Positions 24,496-33,632 of a stretch of DNA of 64,000 bases are shown here, piece by piece. Source of the DNA: Actinoplanes regularis (GTDB lineage Bacteria > Actinomycetota > Actinomycetes > Mycobacteriales > Micromonosporaceae). The position numbers and the translations under genes were made by a program. The stretch covers positions 1,145,811 through 1,209,810 of the forward strand of contig NZ_FZNR01000001.1 in NCBI RefSeq assembly GCF_900188005.1. Reading direction: 5' to 3'. Below the pieces are notes generated by a model. That model made no database searches. It worked only from the letters and a program-made list of their open reading frames with translations, and was not told where the DNA came from. Positions within the stretch are counted from its first letter, which is position 1; each line of letters begins with the position of its first letter.

Positions 24496-26283
24496 GTGGC
24501 GGAGGTACGGAAGGTCCCAGCAAAGCAGCCGGAGTTGCGTTCGGCGACGCCGAGCAAGGGCGGCCCGGTGGGCAGTTCCGGAGCGGCTCCGGCGGAGGCG
24601 GCCAAGGGCGGCAAGCACCCGGCACCGCCTAAATCCGGCAGCCAGGAGAAGCCTGAACCGACTGCGCAGACCGTGGTCCCGGCTCCCGGTTCCAATGACA
24701 AGACCGCCGTCGCAGACAAGACCGCCGTCACGGATGAGACTGTCGACGCCGACAAGACCAGTGCCACTGACAAGACCGCCGTCACGGATAAGCCCGTCAC
24801 CGCGGACAAGGACGTCATCGACGGCAAGAGCGCTGCCGCGGGCAAGACCGCCGACGCGGGCAAGACCGCCGACGCGGGCAAGACCGCCGACGCGGGCAAG
24901 ACCGCCGACGCGGACAAGACCGCCGACGCGGACAAGACCGCCGACGCGGACAAGACCGCCGACGCGGACAAGACCGCCGACGCGGACAAGACCGCCGACG
25001 CGGACAAGACCGCCGACGCGGACAAGACCGCCGACGCGGACAAGACCGCCGACGCGGACAAGACCGGTGCCACGGGCAAGACCGCCGTCACGGATAAGAC
25101 CGTCAACGCGGACAAGGACGTCATCGACGGCAAGAGCGCTGCCGCGGGCAAGACCGCCGACGCGGATAAGACCGCCGTCACGGACAAGACCGCCGTCGAC
25201 GCCAAGCCAAAGGAATCTGACGCGAGCTCAGATTCCGGCGAGGGCTCAGATTCCGGCAAGGATTCCGACAAAAAGGTTGAAGACGGCAAGGAGCCCGGCA
25301 AGACCACCGACGCCGCGCCTGCCAAGCGAGGCGTGCTGCGCCGCTCGCTGGGCCTGGTCGGCCGCGGTGGCCGGGGCGTGGTGGCCTGGGCGAAACGACC
25401 CAGCGGCCGGTTGATCCTGCCCACCATCGTGGTGATCCTGCTGATCGGCCTGGCCGGCACGGCCGGCGCCTACCTGGTCCCCCGTGCCCTGGAAACGGCG
25501 CCCACCCCGAGCATCGCCCCGACCTTCGGCGACGCCGGGGCCGCCCCGGCCCCCTCGGCGAGCGATCCCTTCGGCGTGCCTGGTGGCCTGCCCACCACCG
25601 CCAGCAACGCGTTTCCGGTCTACACACCCCCGCCGACCAATGGGATCGGCGCGCCGAGCAACGTGATCGGTGCCCCTACCGCCGGAACGAGCCGTCCGGC
25701 CGAGGTCCTCGCCGCCTGGGCGCAGGTGATCAGCGCCAAGGTCGGCATCCCGGTCGTCGCGGTCCAGGCCTACGGATACGCCGAGCTCGTCACCGCCCAG
25801 ACCACGCCCACCTGCCACCTGACCTGGACCACGCTCGCCGCGATCGGCAAGGTCGCGTCCGGCCACGGCAGTTCGAACGGCGCGGTACTCGGCCCGGACG
25901 GGGTCGCCGTGCCGGCGATCTTCGGCCTGCCGCTGGACGGGCAGGGCGGCCGGCTCCTGGTCAAGGACACCGACCAGAGCCGGATCGACCAGGATCCCAC
26001 CTATGACCGCGAGGTCGGGCCGATGAAGCTGACCCCGGGTACCTGGCAGGCGCACTCGGTGGACGCCGACCGGAACGGCGCCGCCGACATCAACGACATC
26101 GACGACGCCGCGCTCGCCGCCGCCACCCACCTGTGCAAGGACGCCAAGGGCGGGGTCCGCGACCTGTCCCGGGCCGACGCCTGGTGGGACGCGGTGCTGA
26201 ACTACAACGGCGGCACGCTCCGCACGTCCGCACAGAAGATCTTCGAAGCCGCCAACACTTACGGCAAGGACAGCCGCAACTAG
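24496..26283 (+). CDS. Hexapeptide-repeat membrane protein with inactive-looking transglycosylase domain
   Basis: A 595-residue protein. Residues about 68-235 are a Lys/Thr/Ala/Asp low-complexity region whose core (116-187) is twelve perfect six-residue repeats, GKTADA four times then DKTADA eight times. One membrane helix follows (about 305-328; LILPTIVVILLIGLAGTAGA, preceded by basic residues, so the repeat side is cytoplasmic). After a Pro-rich linker comes an extracellular lytic-transglycosylase-like domain (about 400-590; C.LTWTTLAAIGKV, REVGPMKLTPGTW, DDAALAAATHLC). The family's catalytic Glu (GKVES.HG) is Ala454 here. GTG 24496 is chosen from the TATGGT box. Confidence 0.83.
   Translation: MAEVRKVPAKQPELRSATPSKGGPVGSSGAAPAEAAKGGKHPAPPKSGSQEKPEPTAQTVVPAPGSNDKTAVADKTAVTDETVDADKTSATDKTAVTDKPVTADKDVIDGKSAAAGKTADAGKTADAGKTADAGKTADADKTADADKTADADKTADADKTADADKTADADKTADADKTADADKTADADKTGATGKTAVTDKTVNADKDVIDGKSAAAGKTADADKTAVTDKTAVDAKPKESDASSDSGEGSDSGKDSDKKVEDGKEPGKTTDAAPAKRGVLRRSLGLVGRGGRGVVAWAKRPSGRLILPTIVVILLIGLAGTAGAYLVPRALETAPTPSIAPTFGDAGAAPAPSASDPFGVPGGLPTTASNAFPVYTPPPTNGIGAPSNVIGAPTAGTSRPAEVLAAWAQVISAKVGIPVVAVQAYGYAELVTAQTTPTCHLTWTTLAAIGKVASGHGSSNGAVLGPDGVAVPAIFGLPLDGQGGRLLVKDTDQSRIDQDPTYDREVGPMKLTPGTWQAHSVDADRNGAADINDIDDAALAAATHLCKDAKGGVRDLSRADAWWDAVLNYNGGTLRTSAQKIFEAANTYGKDSRN
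24841..25056 (+). repeat. Perfect 18-bp tandem repeat, 12 units
   Basis: Units of GGCAAGACCGCCGACGCG (four) and GACAAGACCGCCGACGCG (eight), followed and preceded by degenerate units. The length is a multiple of three, so changes in copy number keep the reading frame. A longer flanking stretch beginning GACAAGGACGTCATCGACGG occurs on both sides of the array (near 24805 and 25111), pointing to a larger duplication. Confidence 0.95.
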
Positions 26284-26387
26284 GAGCCGCGCAGGAGACC
26301 GCCAACGTTTACGGCCAGGACAGCCACAACCAGAGCGGCGCAGGAGACCGTCAACAGTTACGGCGAGGACAGCCGTAGCTGAGAGCC
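26251..26387 (+). repeat. About 50-bp tandem repeat across a gene's stop codon
   Basis: Three units start at 26251, 26301 and 26350: GCCAAC.CTTACGGCAAGG and variants, each followed by AGCCGC/AC.AC and GCGCAGGAGACC. The first unit is the last ten codons of the membrane-protein gene plus its TAG; the other two lie in the untranslated region. Unit three is again in frame with the gene. Confidence 0.8.
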
Positions 26388-26567
26388 GGACAGCCGGACA
26401 GAAGGTCGCTACCGCCGTCGAGAGCCGCGACGAGCAGCTGGACCGACGGCTGGCTGCTGCGACGCGGAACATGAATCAGTCGCACAATGACAACTCTGGG
26501 TGAGTGCGTGTGTACTTTCGCGTGGTCAGCACTTCCCTGAAGGTCGGGTAAACGGCACGATGTACGA

Positions 26568-27584
26568 GTGAGGGTGCGTGAATGGGATCCCCGCTCCGCG
26601 TCCGCGGCTGAGATCCGCTCGTTGGTGGAGACGGTCAACGCGGTGTTGGCGACCGACCTCGCCGACGATCCACCTTGGCGTGACGTCCAGGTCAGGGACT
26701 ATCTCGCCGAGACGATGCCGGGCGAACGCCGGATCTGCTGGGTGGCCGAGGACGACCGCCTCCCTGAGGGGGAGAGCGAGATCTACGCCATGGTCAGCAT
26801 TCTGCTGCTGGGCGACATCGGTGTGCTCGAAATCCTGGTCAAGCCGCAGTTGCGTCGCCGTGGCCTGGGTCGCGAACTGCTCGCGGTGGCGACCCGCCGG
26901 GCGTACCTGGAAGGGTTCTCCTCGATCGGCGTGGAAGCGATCGGCGGCACCCCGGCCATCGGTTTCTACGAGGCGCTCGGCTTCGAGCGGGAGTATGTGG
27001 AGACTCGCGGTGTCCTGAGTCTGGACACGGTCGACTGGGCCGCCCTGGGCGCGATGGCCGGCGGCATCAGCCCCGGCTACCGGGTGGAGTATCACCCGGG
27101 TGGCCCGCCCGCCGCCCTCCTGGAGACGTACGCGCGGGCAAAGGCCCAGGCGCAGACCGATGACGACGACCTCGACCTGACGCCCCGTTCATCCGACCCG
27201 GAACGGCTCCGTGAATCCCTGGACACGCTGCACCGGCGCGGCCTGAAGCCGTACATCGTGCTCGCCATCCACGAGGCGTCCGGCACGGTGGCCGGGCTGA
27301 CCGAGGTGGTCGTCCCCGCACAACACCCGGAGCGCGCCGACCAGTACGACACGATCGTCGTCCGCGAGCACCGCGGCTACGGCATCGACCGGGCGATCAA
27401 GGCACGGATGCTGTTCGAGCTACGCGCCGCCGAGCCCGGCCTCCGCCAGGTCCAAACCTGGAACGCCCAGCACAACGAGTCGATGCTGAAAGTCAACGCC
27501 GACCTCGGCTACCAATCCGACCGCGACTGGTTCGAATACATCGCCGACGTAGCCGAACTAGTCCAACGCCTAGACCCCAACTAA
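26568..27584 (+). CDS. Tandem GNAT N-acetyltransferase
   Basis: A 338-residue protein with two GNAT folds. The first (about 1-155) has the acetyl-CoA loop KPQLRRRGLGRELLAVATRR and GFYEALGFERE. The second (about 165-338) has VVREHRGYGIDRAIKARML and ends NADLGYQSDRDWFEYIADV. The second domain's loop keeps R-G-x-G-x-D rather than the canonical R/Q-x-x-G-x-G/A. Double GNAT proteins include mycothiol synthase MshD, but the sequence here is not obviously MshD and the substrate is unknown. Start GTG 26568 or GTG 26574; no clear ribosome site, so possibly leaderless. Confidence 0.84.
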   Translation: MRVREWDPRSASAAEIRSLVETVNAVLATDLADDPPWRDVQVRDYLAETMPGERRICWVAEDDRLPEGESEIYAMVSILLLGDIGVLEILVKPQLRRRGLGRELLAVATRRAYLEGFSSIGVEAIGGTPAIGFYEALGFEREYVETRGVLSLDTVDWAALGAMAGGISPGYRVEYHPGGPPAALLETYARAKAQAQTDDDDLDLTPRSSDPERLRESLDTLHRRGLKPYIVLAIHEASGTVAGLTEVVVPAQHPERADQYDTIVVREHRGYGIDRAIKARMLFELRAAEPGLRQVQTWNAQHNESMLKVNADLGYQSDRDWFEYIADVAELVQRLDPN

Positions 27585-27634
27585 ACGAGCAGACACGACG
27601 CATCATCTCCACACCACCAGCCAGCCCCCCACCC

Positions 27635-27731
27635 ACAAAACGCCGCCGGTGACGAGGCAGCTGATTTTCCGACGCCCGCGGGGTTTGCGGGTGGCGGAAA
27701 ATCAACTGCCTCGTCACCGGCGGCGTTTTGT
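27635..27731. terminator. Very long bidirectional hairpin between convergent genes
   Basis: A 37-base arm (27635-27671) pairs with 27695-27731 with a single mismatch around a 23-base loop that can itself form CCCGC/GCGGG. TTTT follows the GC-rich base of the stem on both strands (GCGGCGTTTTG). It separates the convergent GNAT and hemB genes and should terminate both. Confidence 0.85.
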
Positions 27732-27768
27732 GCGCGAAGCGAAGCGAAGCCAAGCTAGCTCAGCCAGC

Positions 27769-28749
27769 TCACCTCAACATCCGAGCGGCCTCGAGGGCCC
27801 AGTAGGTGAGGGTGATCTGCGCGCCGGCCCGTTTGATCGAGGTGAGCGACTCCAGAATGACCCGCTCCCGGTCGATCCAGCCGTTCGCGGCGGCCGCCTC
27901 GACCATCGCGTACTCGCCGGAGACCTGGTAGGCAGCGACCGGGATGTTCACCCGCTCGCGGACGGCGGCGATCACGTCGAGGTACGGCAGCGCTGGCTTG
28001 ACCATCACCATGTCCGCGCCCTCGGCCACGTCCAGGTCGACCTCGCGCAGCGCCTCCCGCAGGTTCGGCGGGTCCTGCTGGTACTGCCGCCGGTCGCCCT
28101 GCAACGTCGATTCGACGGCCTCGCGGAACGGCCCGTAGAACGCGCCCGCGTACTTGGCGGCGTAGGCGAGCACCGACACGTCCTGGTATCCGGCCCGGTC
28201 GAGCGCCTTGCGGATCACGCCGATCTGGCCGTCCATCATCCCGGACGGGCCGACCACGTGCGCGCCGGCCGCCGCCTGCGCGACCGCCATCTCGGCGTAG
28301 ATGTCCAGGGTGGCGTCGTTGTCCACGGAGCCGTCGGCGGCGAGCACGCCGCAGTGCCCGTGCGAGGTGAACTCGTCCAGGCAGAGGTCGCTCATCACCA
28401 CGGTGGAGTCGCCGACCTCGGAGATCAGGTCGCGGATGCCGACGTTGAGGATGCCGTCCGGGTCGAGTCCGGCCGAGCCGGTCTCGTCCTTGCTGCTGTT
28501 CTCCGGCACGCCGAAGAGCATCAGGCCGCCGATGCCGGCGCTGACCGCCTCGTGCGCGACCTTGCGGAGCGACTCACGGGAGTGCTGGACGACGCCGGGC
28601 AGCGAGCTGATCGGGCGCGGCTCGGTCAGCCCCTCCTTGAGGAAGAGCGGCAGGACCAGTTCGGCCGGGGAGAGGCGGGTCTCCTCGACCAGCCGACGCA
28701 TCGCCGGGTTCCGCCGGAGGCGGCGCGGACGGATGTCGGGGAAGGGCAT
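27769..28749 (-). CDS. hemB: Porphobilinogen synthase (delta-aminolevulinate dehydratase)
   Basis: A 326-residue enzyme that condenses two 5-aminolevulinate molecules to porphobilinogen, the second common step of haem synthesis. The metal segment is [17 protein letters not shown] (two of the three zinc-type cysteines, with Asp in the middle position, so metal use is mixed-looking) and the Schiff-base Lys lies in [19 protein letters not shown] lies seven bases before ATG 28749. It follows hemD on the same strand, but an intrinsic terminator stands in the 58-base gap. Confidence 0.95.
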   Translation of the reverse strand: MPFPDIRPRRLRRNPAMRRLVEETRLSPAELVLPLFLKEGLTEPRPISSLPGVVQHSRESLRKVAHEAVSAGIGGLMLFGVPENSSKDETGSAGLDPDGILNVGIRDLISEVGDSTVVMSDLCLDEFTSHGHCGVLAADGSVDNDATLDIYAEMAVAQAAAGAHVVGPSGMMDGQIGVIRKALDRAGYQDVSVLAYAAKYAGAFYGPFREAVESTLQGDRRQYQQDPPNLREALREVDLDVAEGADMVMVKPALPYLDVIAAVRERVNIPVAAYQVSGEYAMVEAAAANGWIDRERVILESLTSIKRAGAQITLTYWALEAARMLR

Positions 28750-28762
28750 CGGACGCTCCCTG

Positions 28763-28799
28763 AAAAGAGAAACGCGCCGGGGGAAGTCCCCCGGCGCGT
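28763..28799 (-). terminator. Intrinsic terminator between hemD and hemB
   Basis: ACGCGCCGGGGG (28772-28783) pairs perfectly with CCCCCGGCGCGT (28788-28799) around a 4-base loop. On the minus strand it is followed by TTTCTCTTTTC, which runs straight into the hemB ribosome site. It should end most rex-hemACD transcripts and thereby lower or separately control hemB. Confidence 0.85.
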
Positions 28800-28807
28800 G
28801 GCTGACA

Positions 28808-30394
28808 TCAGCGGAATCGCAGCGCGGTCGGTCCCTGGACCTTGGAGCCGCGGCGCTGCTTGGCGGGCATCGCCGCCAGCTTCTCGCGCAGTTCCAGGGC
28901 GTACTCGGCGAGGGCTTCGACCAGGTCCGGAACCGAGGCGTTCTGCGGCTGGCTGTCCACCCGCAGGCCGAACTCGATCGCGGTCTCCGCGGTCTTCGGG
29001 CCGATCACCGCGACCACCGTGCGGGCGTGCGGCTTGCCGGCGATGCCGACCAGGTTGCGGACGGTCGAGGACGAGGTGAAGAGCACCGCGTCGAAGCCAC
29101 CCGACTTGATCGCGTCGCGGATCTCGGCGGGCGGCGGCGCGGCCCGCACCGTCCGGTACGCGGTCACGTCGTCCACCTCCCAGCCCCGCTCGATCAGGCC
29201 GGCCGCGAGGGTCTCGGTGGCGATGTCGGCGCGCGGCAGCAGCACCCGGCCGACCGGGTCGAGGATCTCGTCGTGCGGCGAGAACTCGGCCAGCAGACCT
29301 TCGCTGGACTGCTCGCCGGCCGGGATCAGTTCGGGCTGGATGCCGAAGGCGCGGACCGCCTCGGCGGTGGCCTCACCGATGCAGGCGATCTTCACGCCGC
29401 CGAAGTGACGGGCGTCCAGGCCGTGCTCGCCGAACTTCTCCCAGACCGCGCGGACCGCGTTGACCGAGGTGAAGACGACCCAGGCGTACCGGCCGTCGAC
29501 CAGGCCCTTGACCGCGCGCTCCATCTGCGCCGGGGTGCGCGGCGGCTCGACCGCGATGGTCGGCACCTCGCACGGGATCGCGCCGTACGCCCGCAGCCGC
29601 GCGCTCATCGCACCGGCCTGCTCCTTGGTCCGCGGAACCAGGACCTTCCAGCCGTACAGCGGCCGGTTCTCCCACCAGCTCAGGGCGTCCCGCTCGCCGA
29701 CCTCGGCGCCGACGGTGAGCACGACCCGGCCGGTGAAGCCGAGCGCCGCCGCCACGAAGCTGTCCACCGTCGAGGTGGTGGTGTACTGCGTCTCGCCGGT
29801 GCCGTCGCCGGTCACGCCGACCGGCACGCCCGGCTCGACGCCGGCCGCGAGCAGTCCGTCACGGACCGCGGCCAGGTCGCCGGCGTCCACCGCGACCGCG
29901 AACGAGCCCTTCTGCGCCGCGCCGGCCAGCGCGTCGAAGTCGAGCGTGGCGATGTCGTCGACGTCGGCGGAGATGCGCACGCCGGGCAGCGGCACACCCG
30001 CGTACGCGGCGACGCCCTCGGCCTGCCCGATGCCCGGGATCACCTCGAAGTGCACCGCGGTCCGGGCGACCGCCTGCACCTCCTTGACCACCGACTCGTG
30101 GCCGAACGGGTCGCCGGAGACCAGGTGCACGGCGGAGAGGCCGGACTTGGCGGCGGAGAGCAGCACCTTGGCCACGTCGCCGGGGGCGCCCTCGGCCGGG
30201 CTGAACTGGGTGTCCTCCTTGGCGTCCGCGCGTACCGCGGACAGCAGCGACTCGGGCACGCCCCGGTCGTAGACCACCTGGTCGGCATCGGTCAGCGCGG
30301 TGTACGCGCGGCGGGTCAGCAGCTCAGGGTCGCCGGGTCCGGCGCCGATGAACGCGATGCGTCCGGCTGGCTTACGGGCGGTGCGGGTGGTCAT
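28808..30394 (-). CDS. hemD: Fused uroporphyrinogen-III C-methyltransferase / synthase
   Basis: A 528-residue fusion. The N-terminal half is a tetrapyrrole methylase (about 12-245; [20 protein letters not shown], then [20 protein letters not shown]), of the type that methylates uroporphyrinogen III at C2 and C7 towards sirohaem and cobalamin. The C-terminal half is uroporphyrinogen-III synthase (about 265-500; [30 protein letters not shown]). The same fusion is usual in streptomycetes. ATG 30394 overlaps the hemC stop (ATGA). A longer upstream frame is an artefact antisense-free extension over hemC. Confidence 0.93.
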   Translation of the reverse strand: MTTRTARKPAGRIAFIGAGPGDPELLTRRAYTALTDADQVVYDRGVPESLLSAVRADAKEDTQFSPAEGAPGDVAKVLLSAAKSGLSAVHLVSGDPFGHESVVKEVQAVARTAVHFEVIPGIGQAEGVAAYAGVPLPGVRISADVDDIATLDFDALAGAAQKGSFAVAVDAGDLAAVRDGLLAAGVEPGVPVGVTGDGTGETQYTTTSTVDSFVAAALGFTGRVVLTVGAEVGERDALSWWENRPLYGWKVLVPRTKEQAGAMSARLRAYGAIPCEVPTIAVEPPRTPAQMERAVKGLVDGRYAWVVFTSVNAVRAVWEKFGEHGLDARHFGGVKIACIGEATAEAVRAFGIQPELIPAGEQSSEGLLAEFSPHDEILDPVGRVLLPRADIATETLAAGLIERGWEVDDVTAYRTVRAAPPPAEIRDAIKSGGFDAVLFTSSSTVRNLVGIAGKPHARTVVAVIGPKTAETAIEFGLRVDSQPQNASVPDLVEALAEYALELREKLAAMPAKQRRGSKVQGPTALRFR

Positions 30395-31353
30395 TCTGTG
30401 CTCCCCATCAGGGTATCGGCGCCGGCGTCGAGGAGGTCGGCGGCGAGTGCCTTGCCGATCTCCGCCGCTCCGGCGGGCGTTCCGGTGCGCGACAGCCGGA
30501 TGGCTCGAACCCCATCCGGGCTGATCACCGCACCGCGCAGGTGAATCATCTCGTCGCCGTGCCCGTCCCGGTGGGCCGAGTCGGCAAGCCCACCCCGGAC
30601 GAGGCGGGCGTAAGCGGCGACCGGTGCATCGCACCCGGCCTCCAGCGTGGCCAGCAACGACCGTTCCGCACACACGGCGGCTCGGGTCGGTGCGTGGTCG
30701 AGCGTGGCCAGCAGCTCGACCAGGTCGGCGTCGTCGGACCGGCACTCGACCGCCAGCGCGCCCTGGGCGGGAGCGGGCAGCATGAGCATCGGGTCCAGCG
30801 TCTCGGTGATCTCCGCGGCCCGGCCGAGGCGTGCCACGCCGGCTCGGGCGATGACGACCGCGTCGAGATCGGCCTCGGGGCCGAGGACTCGGGAGATCCG
30901 CGTGTCAACATTCCCTCGGATCGGCGTGACCTGCAACTCCAGGCCGAGAGCCCGCAGCTGCGCGATCCGCCGGACCGCTCCGGTGCCGATCACCGATCCG
31001 GGCGGCAGGTCGGCGAGGGTACGCCCGTCCCGCGCCACCAGCGCGTCCCGCGGGTCCTCCCGGCGGGGCACCGCCGCGATGTGCAGGCGTGGGTACTCAC
31101 CGGTGGGCAGGTCCTTGTACGAGTGCACGGCGAAGTCGATCTCACCGGCCAGCAGCGCGTCCCGCAGCGCGGAGACGAACACGCCGACGCCGAGCTGGGC
31201 CACCGGCACGGACGACGTGTCACCGGGCGTGAGGATGCGGACCAGCTCGACGGCGCGGCCGGTGGCCGCGGTCAGCTCGTCGGCGATCATCCCCGACTGG
31301 GTCAGCGCGAGCGCGCTGCCCCGGGTTCCGAGGCGTAGCGGTCGGGTGGTCAC
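30391..31353 (-). CDS. hemC: Porphobilinogen deaminase (hydroxymethylbilane synthase)
   Basis: A 320-residue enzyme that links four porphobilinogens into hydroxymethylbilane. It shows LRLGTRGSALALTQS at the N-terminus, VHSYKDLPTGE, and the dipyrromethane cofactor Cys in LEAGCDAPVAAYARL. The GTG start overlaps the hemA stop as GTGA and its own stop overlaps hemD as ATGA, so rex, hemA, hemC and hemD form one tightly coupled operon. Confidence 0.95.
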   Translation of the reverse strand: MTTRPLRLGTRGSALALTQSGMIADELTAATGRAVELVRILTPGDTSSVPVAQLGVGVFVSALRDALLAGEIDFAVHSYKDLPTGEYPRLHIAAVPRREDPRDALVARDGRTLADLPPGSVIGTGAVRRIAQLRALGLELQVTPIRGNVDTRISRVLGPEADLDAVVIARAGVARLGRAAEITETLDPMLMLPAPAQGALAVECRSDDADLVELLATLDHAPTRAAVCAERSLLATLEAGCDAPVAAYARLVRGGLADSAHRDGHGDEMIHLRGAVISPDGVRAIRLSRTGTPAGAAEIGKALAADLLDAGADTLMGSTE

Positions 31354-32663
31354 GCCTTACCTCCGATCTCGGGTACCGCGTCAGCGTGGGTGGCCAGGGG
31401 GACGTCCAGGTCGAAGAGCTCGCGGAGCAGGGCGGCGTACTGGTCACCACCCGGTTCGGCAGCCAGCTGCCGGACCCGCACGGTGGGCGTGTGCAGGATC
31501 TGCTGGACGACCCGGTGCAGGGTACGGGAAACGTCGGCCCGCTGCTCCTCGGTGAATTCCGGCCGCCGGCCGAGCAGCTTGCGCATCTCGGAGGTGACCA
31601 CCTCCTCGGCACGGGTCCGCAGGGCGGCCACGGTCGGCGCGATCTCGGCGCCCCGCATCCATCCGAGGAAATTGTCCACCTCAGCGGCGACGATCTGCTC
31701 GACCGCGGCGGTCTCGGCGGCGGCCGGGGCGGTCCGCCGGGCGGCGGCCAGCCCGTCGATGTCGACCACGACCAGGCCGGGCAGCCCGGCTGCGTCGGGG
31801 GCGACGTCGCGCGGCATGGCGAGGTCGAGCACGACCAGTGGTTCGGTGCGGGTGCGGGCGGCGAGCGCCGCGCTCAGCAGCTCCCGGGTCAGCAGCGGCT
31901 CGGTGGACCCGGTCGCGCTGACGACGATCTCCACCTCGCTCAGGGCCGAGGAGAGTTCGGCCAGCGGCACCGTGACCGCGCCGTACGCCTCGGCCAGCCG
32001 GTCCGCCCGATCCGCGCTGCGGTTGGTGATCCGCAGCGGGCCGACGCCGCTCCGGGTGAGCGTGGCGACCGACAGCGCGCCCATCGCACCGGCGCCGATG
32101 ACGAGCGCGGACCGTCCGGTCAGGTCGCCGCCGAGGTGGCTGGCGGCCACCTCCAGGGCGGCCGTGACGACGCTCTGCCCGGCCTTGTCGATTCCGGTCT
32201 CGGCGTGCGCCCGCTTGCCGACCCGCAGGGCCTGCTGCATCAGCTCGTGCAGCAGCCGGCCGGCCGAGTCGGACTCGGTGGCCGCGTGGTACGCGTCACG
32301 GAGCTGCCCGAGGATCTGTGCCTCGCCGACCACCATCGAGTCGAGCCCGGAGGAGACCCGGAACGAGTGCTGGACCGCGGCCTCGCCGTAGTGCACGTAG
32401 AGGTGGCCGGCCAGCTCGGTGGCGGGGACACCAGAGTGCCGGGAGAGCACGTTGCAGATGTCGCCGAGGCCGCCGTGGAACCCGTTGACCGCGGCGTACA
32501 CCTCGACGCGGTTGCAGGTGGAGACCACCACGGCCTCGCTCACGTACGGCTGAGCGAGAAGTTTCTGGAGGATCTCCGGGACCTCGGCCTCGGAGATGCT
32601 GAGCCGTTCCAGTACGGCGACGTCGGCGGTGCGGTGGGACGCACCGATGCTGAGCAAATTCAC
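31350..32663 (-). CDS. hemA: Glutamyl-tRNA reductase
   Basis: A 437-residue enzyme making glutamate-1-semialdehyde from glutamyl-tRNA, the committed and usually regulated step of haem synthesis. The catalytic Cys is in VVSTCNRVEVYA; SGLDSMVVGEAQILGQLRDA and the NADPH loop SALVIGAGAMGALSVATL follow, and a C-terminal dimerisation helix closes the protein. GTG 32663 overlaps the rex stop (GTGA). Expression under Rex would tie haem synthesis to NADH level. HemL, the next enzyme, is not in the window. Confidence 0.95.
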   Translation of the reverse strand: MNLLSIGASHRTADVAVLERLSISEAEVPEILQKLLAQPYVSEAVVVSTCNRVEVYAAVNGFHGGLGDICNVLSRHSGVPATELAGHLYVHYGEAAVQHSFRVSSGLDSMVVGEAQILGQLRDAYHAATESDSAGRLLHELMQQALRVGKRAHAETGIDKAGQSVVTAALEVAASHLGGDLTGRSALVIGAGAMGALSVATLTRSGVGPLRITNRSADRADRLAEAYGAVTVPLAELSSALSEVEIVVSATGSTEPLLTRELLSAALAARTRTEPLVVLDLAMPRDVAPDAAGLPGLVVVDIDGLAAARRTAPAAAETAAVEQIVAAEVDNFLGWMRGAEIAPTVAALRTRAEEVVTSEMRKLLGRRPEFTEEQRADVSRTLHRVVQQILHTPTVRVRQLAAEPGGDQYAALLRELFDLDVPLATHADAVPEIGGKA

Positions 32664-33400
32664 GACCCGACTGCCTCCTGGTCACCCGCGCCGTCGACGA
32701 CCCCTCCGGGGAGGGCGGTCAGGGACGCCTTGCGGTGTTCATGGAACGAGAGGATCTGCAATTCAATGGCGAGATCCACCTTGCGCACATCGACGTTCGG
32801 GGGGACCGACAGTACGCATGGCGCGAAGTTCAGGATGCTTGTCACACCGGCGGCCACCAGCCCGTCCGCCACGACCTGGGCGGAGGCGGGCGGGGTGGCG
32901 ATCACGCCGATCGCGATCGACTCCTCGGCGGCCACCTGGGCCAGGTCGTCGATGTGCCGCACGGACAGGCCGTTGATGACCTCGCCGACCTTCTTGCGGT
33001 CGGCGTCGAAGAGCGCGACGACCCGGAAGCCGCGGCTGGCGAATCCGGCGTAACCGGCCAGCGCGTGCCCGAGGTTTCCGACGCCGACCAGGCAGACCGC
33101 CCGGTTCTCGTCCAGGCCGAGGATGTACTCGATCTGGTCGACGAGCAGGGCGACGTCGTAGCCGACGCCCCGGGTTCCGTACGACCCGAGATGCGAGAGA
33201 TCCTTACGGAGCTTCGCAGAGTTGACCCCGGCTGCGGCGGCCAGACCTTCGCTGGATACCGTTTCCGCACCGGCCTCGGCCAGATGGTGCAGGGCGCGTA
33301 GATATTCGGGCAGCCGAGCGATCGTGGCCTCCGGGAGATCCGGGAAGGCCGGAACGCCGTCGGCCTCGCCGGGCGTGCTTCCGTGACGCTGCTGACTCAT
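32660..33400 (-). CDS. rex: Redox-sensing transcriptional repressor Rex
   Basis: A 246-residue repressor that senses NADH/NAD+. The winged helix (about 20-95) includes RLPEYLRALHHLAEAGAETV, GVNSAKLRKDLSHLGSYGTRGVGY; the Rossmann domain has VCLVGVGNLGHALAGYAGF and a C-terminal helix for domain swapping. NADH releases Rex from DNA, inducing respiratory and haem genes. ATG 33400 gives the family N-terminus; an extension to 33613 is rejected because it would contain the promoter and operator. First gene of rex-hemACD, as in S. coelicolor. Confidence 0.95.
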   Translation of the reverse strand: MSQQRHGSTPGEADGVPAFPDLPEATIARLPEYLRALHHLAEAGAETVSSEGLAAAAGVNSAKLRKDLSHLGSYGTRGVGYDVALLVDQIEYILGLDENRAVCLVGVGNLGHALAGYAGFASRGFRVVALFDADRKKVGEVINGLSVRHIDDLAQVAAEESIAIGVIATPPASAQVVADGLVAAGVTSILNFAPCVLSVPPNVDVRKVDLAIELQILSFHEHRKASLTALPGGVVDGAGDQEAVGS

Positions 33401-33513
33401 CTGACTCCGTGCCGACGAGGCGGACCTGCGGTGAGCCCGGTCTGTGCGATACCGGTGAAACCCTCGAGGGGCGGCTGTGGTAGCGGGGCTCTTCGGAACC
33501 ACACAGTAGGCGC

Positions 33514-33531
33514 TTGTGAAGGCGTGCACAA
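33514..33531. promoter_or_regulatory. Rex operator (ROP site)
   Basis: TTGTGAAGGCGTGCACAA matches the Rex consensus TTGTGAA-N4-TTCACAA with one mismatch (the second half-site reads TGCACAA). It lies 114 bases upstream of rex, where autoregulatory sites are known in S. coelicolor. It predicts Rex control of itself and hemACD. Confidence 0.82.
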
Positions 33532-33632
33532 ATCGCGATCTTGTCGGGACAATTGGACAAGGTCGACTCAGCTGTGTTAGCCGAGCCGACCTGTCGAGTA
33601 TTACCGTTCCCACCCCGCCAGGGCCACTTGAC

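Noticed and set aside
24841..25056. CRISPR array
   Set aside because: Repeats are contiguous 18-mers with no spacers, in frame within a protein, and no cas genes are present.
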